A DNA stretch of 11,138 nucleotides from Pseudomonadota bacterium (GTDB taxonomy: Bacteria; Pseudomonadota; Alphaproteobacteria; Sphingomonadales; Sphingomonadaceae): assembly GCA_023390675.1 (NCBI GenBank), contig JAEWCK010000398.1:1-11138 (forward strand), written 5' to 3'. Shown piece by piece: positions 1-6,259 of the stretch. Under the pieces are notes generated by a model that was not told the origin of the DNA, did no database searches, and saw nothing but the letters and a program-made list of their open reading frames with translations. Every line of letters begins with the position of its first letter. Position 1 is the stretch's first letter. The position numbers were made by a program, and so were the translations under genes.

Positions 1-5
1 CGGGC

Positions 6-245
6 ATGGCGATCGGGACGAGCTGGCGTCGAACTGCATCCCGCCAATGGCCAATTCTCGCTGCCTTCACCGTGACGCTGGGGGTCGCAGGCGCGGGCTT
101 GATCGCCTTTGCCTTCTATCCGCCTTACGGCCCTTTATCGCCATCGCTTGCGATCATCGCGAACGGCCTGCTCTATTCGGGCATGGTTGTGAGCTGGCAT
201 CTGGCGGTAGCGACTCACCTTCGCCTGACGCCCGCCACGGCTTGA
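6..245 (+). CDS. Small two-helix membrane protein, possibly 5'-truncated by the window edge
   Basis: I do not recognise this protein. Read from the first ATG it has 79 residues: a short Arg-rich N-terminus (SWRRTASRQW), a hydrophobic segment at about residues 16-38, a Pro/Gly/Ser turn (PPYGPLSPS), and a second hydrophobic segment at about 47-70. This predicts a two-pass inner-membrane protein or the last two helices of a larger one. Only five bases precede the ATG and the frame is open through them, so the true start may lie outside the window and no ribosome site can be judged. Third codon positions are mostly G/C, which supports coding, though somewhat less strongly than in the next gene. 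Its TGA stop lies 59 bases before topA. No function can be assigned. Confidence 0.45.
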   Translation: MAIGTSWRRTASRQWPILAAFTVTLGVAGAGLIAFAFYPPYGPLSPSLAIIANGLLYSGMVVSWHLAVATHLRLTPATA

Positions 246-273
246 CGGCTCCCGAATCCGCCCCCCACCTTAC

Positions 274-285
274 ACGCGTACGCGT
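274..285. repeat. 12-bp perfect palindrome ACGCGTACGCGT upstream of topA
   Basis: Bases 274-285 are two abutting ACGCGT hexamers that form a perfect 12-bp palindrome. It lies 19 bases before the topA ATG and just before the likely AAGGA ribosome site (286-290). It is either an operator-like site or a hairpin-forming element in the topA leader; the sequence alone cannot tell. CpG-rich words are common at this GC content, so chance is possible. Confidence 0.5.
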
Positions 286-304
286 AAGGAACCCAAAGAC
301 CCCC

Positions 305-2830
305 ATGCAGCTCGTCATCGTAGAATCGCCGGCCAAGGCGAAGACCATCGAGATATATCTGGGCAAGGACTATCGCGTGCTCGCGAGCTACGGCCATGTC
401 CGCGATCTCCCTGCGCGCGACGGATCGGTGGATCCCGATTCCGGCTTCGCGATGGAGTGGGAGACCTATGCCGACAAGTCGAAGCAGCTGAAGGCGATCG
501 CCGACGAGGCGAAGAAGGCCGACCGGCTGATCCTCGCCACCGACCCCGATCGCGAGGGCGAGGCAATCTCGTGGCACGTCCAGGAAGTGCTGCGGAACAA
601 GAAGGCGCTTCCGGGCGACGTCGAGCGCGTCACCTTCAACGCGATCACCAAGCCCGCGATCCTCGAGGCCATGCAGCATCCGCGCGGGCTGGATACCGAT
701 CTGATCGATGCCTATCGCGCCCGCCGCGCGCTCGACTATCTCGTCGGCTTCACGCTTTCGCCGGTCCTGTGGCGCAAGCTCCCCGGCGCCAAGTCGGCGG
801 GGCGCGTCCAGTCGGTGGCGCTGCGCCTCATCGTCGAGCGCGAGCGCGAGATCGAAGGGTTCAAGGCGCAGGAATATTGGTCGGTCGCCGCCGACATGGA
901 GCAGGACGGCACGCCCTTCGTTGCGCGGCTGGTCAAATGGAAGGGCGACAAGCTCGACCGCCTGTCGATCGGCGACGGCAAGAGCGCTGATGCCGCCAAG
1001 GCCGATGTCGAGGCGGGGCGCTTCACCGTGGTCTCGGTCGAGACAAAGCCTGCGATGCGCAATCCGCCGCCGCCCTTCACCACCTCGACCCTGCAGCAGG
1101 AGGCCGCGCGCAAGCTCGGCTTCTCGGCGAGCCACACGATGCGGATCGCGCAGGGACTCTACGAGGACGGCGCGATCACCTACATGCGAACCGACGGCGT
1201 CCAGATGGACGGATCGGCGATCCAGGAAGCGCGCAAGGCCGTGGCGATCCGCTATGACGGCTCGTACGTGCCCGACAAGCCGCGGGTCTATACGACCAAG
1301 GCCAAGAACGCGCAGGAAGCGCACGAGGCAATCCGCCCGACCGACTTCTCGAAGGACCGCGCGGGCTCGGGCGATCACGGCAGGCTCTACGAGCTGATCT
1401 GGAAGCGCGCGCTGGCAAGCCAGATGGCGAGCGCGCGGATGGAGCGCACCACGATCGACCTTGAGGACGCCACCGGCCGGCACGGGCTTCGAGCCACCGG
1501 CCAGGTCGTGCTCTTTCCCGGCTATCTCGCGCTCTACGAAGAGGGCCGCGACGACGAGGGGGATGAAGACTCGCGCCGCCTCCCCCGCATGAGCGAAGGC
1601 GCGACGCCGGCCAGGAAGGCGGTCAACGCCGAGCAGCATTTCACCCAGCCGCCGCCGCGCTTCTCCGAAGCCTCGCTGGTCAAGCGGCTCGAGGAACTGG
1701 GCATCGGCCGCCCGTCGACCTACGCCTCGATCATCCAGGTGCTGAAGGACCGCGCCTATGTCCGCGTCGAGAAGAACCGCTTCTTCGCCGAAGAGAGCGG
1801 CCGGCTGCTGACCGCGTTCCTCGAACGCTTCTTCGAGAAATATGTCAGCTACGACTTCACCGCCGAGCTGGAAGAGGAGCTCGACGACGTGTCGGGCGGC
1901 CGCGCCGAATGGCAGGCGGTGCTCGAGGACTTCTGGAAGGATTTCAAGCCGCGCACCGCCGACGTGATGGAGCAGAAGCCCTCGGACATCACTGCGGCGC
2001 TCGACCAGTTCCTCGAACCCTATCTTTTCCCTGAGAAGGCCGACGGATCGGACCCCCGTCTCTGCCCCAATTGCGGCAATGGCCGGCTCGCGCTCCGTGG
2101 TGGGCGCTTCGGCGCTTTCGTCGCCTGCTCCAACTATCCCGAGTGCAAATATACCCGCCGCCTCGCGCAGCCGGGCGGGGCGGAAGGCGATGCGGGCGGC
2201 AACGAAGTGCTCGGCAACGATCCCGACACCGGACTCCCCGTCGAGCGCAAGTCGGGCCGCTTCGGGCCGTACATCCAGCTGGGCGAAGGCAAGGACGCGG
2301 CGCGCGCCTCGATTCCCAAGGACGTGGAGCTCGATCTCGAATGGGCGCTCAAGCTCTTGAAGCTTCCGCGCACGATCGGTGATCATCCCGAGACCGGCAA
2401 ACCGATCACGGCGTCGATCGGCCGCTACGGTCCCTATCTCGCGCATGATGGGAAATACGCCCGGCTCCAGTCGACCGCGGAGGTGTTCGAGACCGGCATG
2501 AACGCCGCGGTGGTCAAGCTCGCCGAGGCCGCGGCCAATGGCGGGCGACCTGCGCGCGGCGCGAGCCGCGAGCCTCTGAAGGTGCTCGGCGCGCATCCGC
2601 GCACCGAGGCCGAGATCAAGCTGATGGAGGGCCGCTACGGCGCGTACGTCACCGACGGCACGACCAATGCGACCCTGCCCAAGTCGATCGACAAGGATGC
2701 GCTGACGCTCGAGGAAGCCGCCCAGTTGATCGACGCGCGCGCCGCGGCGGGCCCGGCCAAGGGCAAGGGGCGGAAAAAGGCCGCACCGAAGAAAAAGCCA
2801 GCGGCGACGAAGGCTGCTGCGAGGAAATAG
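305..2830 (+). CDS. topA: DNA topoisomerase I (type IA, omega protein)
   Basis: This enzyme relaxes negatively supercoiled DNA by cutting and rejoining one strand through a 5'-phosphotyrosine link, and balances gyrase. The 841-residue protein is close to the usual bacterial length. The TOPRIM domain starts at the N-terminus (VIVESPAKAKTI, Glu7) and has the metal-binding DPDRE (Asp80, Asp82, Glu84). The catalytic tyrosine is Tyr293 in ITYMRTD. One C4 zinc ribbon follows (Cys587, 590, 608, 614), then three C-terminal topoisomerase repeats marked by GRFGPYI, GRYGPYL and GRYGAYV, and a Lys/Ala-rich tail of about 30 residues, probably for DNA binding. I chose ATG 305 because the protein then begins two residues before the conserved VIVES. 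The open frame back to 47 overlaps the upstream gene and adds nothing family-like. The ribosome site is weak (AAGGA at 286-290, 14-base spacing). Confidence 0.97.
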   Translation: MQLVIVESPAKAKTIEIYLGKDYRVLASYGHVRDLPARDGSVDPDSGFAMEWETYADKSKQLKAIADEAKKADRLILATDPDREGEAISWHVQEVLRNKKALPGDVERVTFNAITKPAILEAMQHPRGLDTDLIDAYRARRALDYLVGFTLSPVLWRKLPGAKSAGRVQSVALRLIVEREREIEGFKAQEYWSVAADMEQDGTPFVARLVKWKGDKLDRLSIGDGKSADAAKADVEAGRFTVVSVETKPAMRNPPPPFTTSTLQQEAARKLGFSASHTMRIAQGLYEDGAITYMRTDGVQMDGSAIQEARKAVAIRYDGSYVPDKPRVYTTKAKNAQEAHEAIRPTDFSKDRAGSGDHGRLYELIWKRALASQMASARMERTTIDLEDATGRHGLRATGQVVLFPGYLALYEEGRDDEGDEDSRRLPRMSEGATPARKAVNAEQHFTQPPPRFSEASLVKRLEELGIGRPSTYASIIQVLKDRAYVRVEKNRFFAEESGRLLTAFLERFFEKYVSYDFTAELEEELDDVSGGRAEWQAVLEDFWKDFKPRTADVMEQKPSDITAALDQFLEPYLFPEKADGSDPRLCPNCGNGRLALRGGRFGAFVACSNYPECKYTRRLAQPGGAEGDAGGNEVLGNDPDTGLPVERKSGRFGPYIQLGEGKDAARASIPKDVELDLEWALKLLKLPRTIGDHPETGKPITASIGRYGPYLAHDGKYARLQSTAEVFETGMNAAVVKLAEAAANGGRPARGASREPLKVLGAHPRTEAEIKLMEGRYGAYVTDGTTNATLPKSIDKDALTLEEAAQLIDARAAAGPAKGKGRKKAAPKKKPAATKAAARK

Positions 2831-2831
2831 C

Positions 2832-2862
2832 CGCCGAGCCGGGGCTGTGGCACAGTTCGGCG
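2832..2862 (+). other. Imperfect hairpin after topA, not a clear terminator
   Basis: CGCCGA (2832-2837) can pair with TCGGCG (2857-2862), and inside it CTGT (2845-2848) pairs with ACAG (2852-2855) around a 3-base loop, leaving a 7-base left-hand bulge. No T-run follows; the sequence runs straight into the purine-rich ribosome site of the next gene. It may attenuate or process the transcript, but it does not look like a Rho-independent terminator, so readthrough from topA is possible. Confidence 0.3.
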
Positions 2863-2878
2863 AAAGGGGGAGTGGCGC

Positions 2879-3976
2879 ATGGCGACGGCACTAGTGTCGG
2901 CAACGGTGCGGCAGGGAGTTGGTGCCGCGCTGGCGGCCACGCTTCTTGCTGCGGTGCCCGCGGCCGCGCAAATCGCCGCGCCCGGGCAGGCCCCGCAGCA
3001 TCCGGCGTGCCGCGCGGTAGCCGAGCTGCCGTTCCTCACGATCGCGCCCGAAAGCGCCGCGCGGCTCGCGGAAATCGGAGTCGACCGCGCCGCGATCTTC
3101 GCGCTGATGCGTGAGACCTCGATCCCCGAGACCGGGGGGTGCTGGGCCGAGCCGACGGGCAATTTCGACAGCCAGCTGATCTCCGTCGGCATGTCGCAAT
3201 GGAATTTCGGGACGGGGAGCCTCCAGCCGGTGTTGAAGGCGTGGAAGAGGGCCATGCGCGGGGGCTTCGGCCGCGCGCGCAGGGCGCTGATGCCCGTCTA
3301 TGGCAAGACGGTCTTCTCGCGCGACTGCCTCGCGGTTCCGGTCAAGGACAAGTGCCGCAGGAAGATCCTCGCGGCGCACGGGAGCGACGGGCGGCTGGGG
3401 TCGGCGCTGTCGGGCGAGCTGACCGCCTTGTTCGAGAGCGACGCGATGCTGCAGGTGCAGACCGATTTCTACGTCGCGCTGCTCGAAGACGTGCGGCTCG
3501 ACCTGCTGCGCGTGTTCGCCGGGCAGCCGATCACGATGCGCAAGGTGCGCTGGGCAATCGACACCAAGGTGCAGCAGGGCTTCTTCCCCGCGGACGAGGA
3601 CCTGATGCGGCTGCGCGGCAAGCTGGCGGCCATACCCGAGGCGCAGCGCGCCGCGCGGCTGCGTGCGATCTTCGACTGGTACCGCGCATCGAGCGCGACG
3701 ATCGACCAGGACGGCGTGCAGCGCGACTGGCGGTGGAATTGGACCGCCTGGACCTGCATGCTCGACAAGGGGCTGATTGATCCCGAAGCCTATGAGATGC
3801 TCCATTTGACTTACATTCGCAGCCGTACCGCGGTGGGCAATTCGGGGCGGTGGCAGGCGCTGACCTTCGAGCGGCGCGCCAAGATCATTCTCGGGGTGGG
3901 CAGCGTGAGCGGCAAGGCGGACGGAAGCTGCACCCCCTTGGAACGGGCCGCCCCAATGCCCATTACGGCTCCATAA
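2879..3976 (+). CDS. Exported six-cysteine protein, possible lysozyme-like fold
   Basis: This 365-residue protein has a Sec signal peptide: a hydrophobic core at about residues 13-28, then VPAAAQ with likely cleavage after the Ala run near residue 30. The mature part has six cysteines (44, 88, 150, 159, 293, 351), fitting disulfide bonds in the periplasm or outside the cell. The segment at 80-119 (ETSIPETGG, then GNF, then ISVGMSQWNFGTGSLQPVL) reminds me of exported proteins that carry 'ETG...ISfGxLQWNxGxGSLQPLL', where the Glu (here Glu84) and the following beta-hairpin resemble the active site of lysozyme-superfamily enzymes. That link is from memory and is an inference; the protein may be non-catalytic. 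The ribosome site GGGGGAG (2866-2872) is well placed before ATG 2879. The gene lies 48 bases after topA and 22 before sodC, so it may share a transcript with sodC. Confidence 0.85.
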   Translation: MATALVSATVRQGVGAALAATLLAAVPAAAQIAAPGQAPQHPACRAVAELPFLTIAPESAARLAEIGVDRAAIFALMRETSIPETGGCWAEPTGNFDSQLISVGMSQWNFGTGSLQPVLKAWKRAMRGGFGRARRALMPVYGKTVFSRDCLAVPVKDKCRRKILAAHGSDGRLGSALSGELTALFESDAMLQVQTDFYVALLEDVRLDLLRVFAGQPITMRKVRWAIDTKVQQGFFPADEDLMRLRGKLAAIPEAQRAARLRAIFDWYRASSATIDQDGVQRDWRWNWTAWTCMLDKGLIDPEAYEMLHLTYIRSRTAVGNSGRWQALTFERRAKIILGVGSVSGKADGSCTPLERAAPMPITAP

Positions 3977-3998
3977 GGATCGTTGGAGGAGTCGGCGT

Positions 3999-4523
3999 AT
4001 GCGCGGGATCGTGGTCGGTGCGGCATTGGTGGCGCTGGCGGCGTGTGCAAGCCCCCAGAAGGAAGCCCGCTACATGGCGGGGCACTTCAAGGCGCAGGCC
4101 GATATCCGAATGGCTGACGGTACGCCGGTGGGCACAGCGGTTGCCGAGGAAGTCGACGGCGCGATCCGCGTGATGGTCGAGGTGCACGGCATGACGAAGG
4201 GCGTGCACGGAACGCACGTCCACACTGTCGGCAAGTGCGACGGCCCGGATTTCGCAAGCGCCGGCGGGCACTGGAATCCCACTGCGCACCAGCACGGCAA
4301 GGACAATCCGATGGGCCCGCACGCGGGCGACATGCCCAATCTCTCGGTGGGCGACGACGGGCGCGATCGGACGATCTTCACGCTGCCCGGCGGCACCTAT
4401 GCCGGGCTGCTCGACGAGGACGGCGCGGCGATCGTGATCCATGCCGGACCCGATGACTACAAGACCGATCCCTCGGGCAATTCGGGCGGCCGGATCGCGT
4501 GCGGGGTGTTCCAGGCAGTCTAG
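3999..4523 (+). CDS. sodC: Cu/Zn superoxide dismutase, predicted lipoprotein
   Basis: This enzyme converts superoxide to hydrogen peroxide and oxygen in the periplasm, guarding the envelope against external superoxide. In the 174-residue protein all metal ligands are visible at family spacing: copper His73, His75 and His148, bridging His91, zinc His99, His108 and Asp111. The conserved disulfide pair (Cys80, Cys168) and the active-site Arg165 are present too. The N-terminus is short and hydrophobic and ends in a lipobox (LAAC, Cys16), predicting a lipid-anchored protein, as in several bacterial SodC enzymes. A clear ribosome site, GGAGGA (3985-3990), sits 8 bases before the ATG. The gene follows the exported protein by 22 bases, and its TAG overlaps the stop codon of the convergent MFS gene. 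Confidence 0.95.
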   Translation: MRGIVVGAALVALAACASPQKEARYMAGHFKAQADIRMADGTPVGTAVAEEVDGAIRVMVEVHGMTKGVHGTHVHTVGKCDGPDFASAGGHWNPTAHQHGKDNPMGPHAGDMPNLSVGDDGRDRTIFTLPGGTYAGLLDEDGAAIVIHAGPDDYKTDPSGNSGGRIACGVFQAV

Positions 4524-6091
4524 ACGCGCTCGCCCGCGGCGCGCGCGCGTTCGATCTTGGTCGCTTCGGCCTGCGGGAGCAGGCGGTACGCGCCCCAGAT
4601 TGCTGCGAGTGCGAGCGGAAGCGTCGCCAATAGCGCTAGCACGCCGGTCGCGAGGCTGCCGGTGAGCGTCGAGATGCGGCCCGCAAGATAGGGCCCCAGC
4701 GCCAGGCCGAGCAGCGTGGTGCCGATGAAAAATGCCGCGGTCGCAGTGCCACGCATGCGGGGCAGGACGAGGTCCTGCGTAGTCGCGGCGGACGCGCCCA
4801 ATGCGCCGCAGGTAAGGAACTGGGCTAGCGCGATTGTCGCGTAGAAGATCGTTGGGCTCTTTGCGGTGAAGGCGAGAACAACCGCTGGAACGGGAGCGAG
4901 GCAGCCGAACAGCACGACATGGAGCCGGCCGACCGGGCTGCGCTCGCGTAGCGCATCGGCGATGCGTCCGCCGAGCGTGATGCCCAGAAAGCCGGCAAGA
5001 GCGGCGGGCGCGCCGATCCAGAAGCCCATCTGGCCGAGCGCCTCGGGCGGGATCTCGAAGGTGCGCCGCGCGAAGCTGGGCGCGAAGGCGGCGACCGAAT
5101 AGGCCATGAAGGCATTGAGGCCGTAAGCCACGACGATGCAGAGGAAGGCGGGGTTGCCCGCGATCAGCTTCCAGGTGGGGAAATCACGGCGCTTCAAGGC
5201 CGCGGCCCAGCTGATCACGGCATAGGCGCCGATCCCGATCGCCGCCCATTGCGCAAGCGGCTCGCCGAGCGTGACCAGCGCGAACACCGCGCCCGCGATC
5301 AATGCGAGCGCGACGAGATTGGCGGCGAGCGCCTTTCCGCCGCCGCGCGCCGCGCCGATCAGCGTGAAGGGCGGGATGATCGTGACGAGCTCGTCGAGGA
5401 ACGCGCGCAGCGGCGCGGGGTGCGGCGGGGCGATTAGCCCCTCGGACTGGCCGCGCACGGGCTCGCGGAGCGTCGCGACGAGGATCGCGACGAGCAGGCC
5501 TGGGATGCCCACGGCGAGGAACGCCGCCTGCCAGCCGACGAGGCCGAGCGGCCCCGAATGGTCCGGATAAGCGAGGTTCCACTTCTGGACGATCAGTCCG
5601 CCGATGAATAGCGAGCAGCCGCCGCCGACATAGATGCCCGACGAATAGATCGCGAGCGCAGTGGCGCGCAGGCGTTTGGGAAACCAGTCCGAGATCAGCG
5701 AATATGCCGCCGGGCTCGCGGTCGCCTCGCCGATTCCGACGCCCACACGCGCGCCGGCGAGCGCGCCGCCGGTTCGCGCGAAGCCCGAAAGCGCAGTCAT
5801 CGCTGACCACAAAGCGAGCCCGAGGCTCATCAGCCGCACGCGGCGCCAATTGTCGGCAAGCCGCCCGAGCGGGATGCCGAACAGCGCATAAAACACGCCG
5901 AACGCCGTGCCGTAGAGAAAGCCGATATCCTGGTCGCGCAGCCCCAGATCGCGCTTGATGTCGTCGGCGAGGATCGCGAGGATCTGGCGATCGATGAAGT
6001 TGAGGACATAGACGAGGAACAGGACGCCCAGCACATACCAGGCATAGGGACTCGCCTTCGCGCGCTCGGGCGCTGCCGCTACGGTCGCCAT
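4520..6091 (-). CDS. Spinster-like MFS transporter with about 14 predicted helices
   Basis: This is an inner-membrane secondary transporter of the major facilitator superfamily, 523 residues. The first helix carries LNFIDRQILAIL, typical of spinster-type members, and the loop between helices 2 and 3 has the MFS signature GRLADNWRR (residues 76-84). Helix 4 has GVGIGEATASPAAYSLI (117-133), and a second GGRIAD (374-379) marks the C-terminal half. The protein is longer than a usual 12-helix member (around 400-450 residues): between the two six-helix halves are two further hydrophobic segments at about 257-275 and 282-299. The substrate cannot be read from sequence; spinster relatives carry lipids or other organic solutes, so this is only a family assignment. 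The ribosome site AGGGGAG lies 6 bases before the ATG. It is transcribed divergently from the kinase and converges on sodC. Confidence 0.92.
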   Translation of the reverse strand: MATVAAAPERAKASPYAWYVLGVLFLVYVLNFIDRQILAILADDIKRDLGLRDQDIGFLYGTAFGVFYALFGIPLGRLADNWRRVRLMSLGLALWSAMTALSGFARTGGALAGARVGVGIGEATASPAAYSLISDWFPKRLRATALAIYSSGIYVGGGCSLFIGGLIVQKWNLAYPDHSGPLGLVGWQAAFLAVGIPGLLVAILVATLREPVRGQSEGLIAPPHPAPLRAFLDELVTIIPPFTLIGAARGGGKALAANLVALALIAGAVFALVTLGEPLAQWAAIGIGAYAVISWAAALKRRDFPTWKLIAGNPAFLCIVVAYGLNAFMAYSVAAFAPSFARRTFEIPPEALGQMGFWIGAPAALAGFLGITLGGRIADALRERSPVGRLHVVLFGCLAPVPAVVLAFTAKSPTIFYATIALAQFLTCGALGASAATTQDLVLPRMRGTATAAFFIGTTLLGLALGPYLAGRISTLTGSLATGVLALLATLPLALAAIWGAYRLLPQAEATKIERARAAGERV

Positions 6092-6219
6092 GGTCCTCTC
6101 CCCTTTTTGTCGCCGAGGGAGAGGCTAGCAGAGCATACCGGGTTTACGAAAGAGGTGTTTCGCGCCACCTTGGGGACTGCCGGTTGGCGGTGCCGGCTTC
6201 CCCATACGCCCTTGATCTG

Positions 6220-6225
6220 TATAAA
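6220..6225 (+). promoter_or_regulatory. Possible -10 element (TATAAA) for the hybrid kinase
   Basis: TATAAA stands out in a G/C-rich divergent intergenic region of 168 bases (6092-6259), 34 bases before the kinase ATG. No good -35 box lies 16-18 bases upstream (the sequence there is about CTTCCC), so an activator may be needed or the match may be chance. If used, transcription would begin near 6232. For the minus-strand MFS gene I found only a weak TATGCT (about 6132-6137) without a matching -35. Confidence 0.3.
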
Positions 6226-6230
6226 CCTTT

Positions 6231-6252
6231 CCTCCCGGGCGGGGGCCTGAGG
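6231..6252 (+). promoter_or_regulatory. Possible hairpin covering the kinase ribosome-binding site
   Basis: The kinase ribosome site is GAGGAG (6249-6254), 5 bases before ATG 6260. CCTC at 6231-6234 can pair with GAGG at 6249-6252, and GGGC (6237-6240) with GCCT (6245-6248, one G-T pair) around a GGGG loop, with CC bulged. Such a fold would hide part of the ribosome site. It is a base-pairing observation only; no known regulatory RNA class is recognised. Confidence 0.3.
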
Positions 6253-6259
6253 AGATTGG

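Noticed and set aside
242..276. TTGACG (242-247) as a -35 box for topA
   Set aside because: No acceptable -10 hexamer occurs 16-18 bases downstream; the region there is C-rich.
47..304. N-terminal extension of topA to an ATG at 47
   Set aside because: The extra 86 residues are not family-like and overlap the upstream frame; the start at 305 matches the conserved topoisomerase I N-terminus.
288..316. GGAAC at 288-292 upstream of topA as a second EcfG-type promoter
   Set aside because: The nearest CGT-containing -10 (313-316, CGTC) is 20 bases away, outside the 16-17 base spacing, and lies within the coding sequence.
215..2596. 793-codon open frame on the minus strand opposite topA
   Set aside because: Its product is low-complexity (Arg/Ala/Gly/Leu-rich) with no domain, and it lies entirely opposite a certain gene. 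Long antisense frames are expected opposite G/C-rich codons.
2891..3805. 304-codon open frame on the minus strand opposite the exported protein
   Set aside because: The plus-strand frame has a signal peptide, a well-placed ribosome site and sensible composition; the minus-strand frame has none of these.
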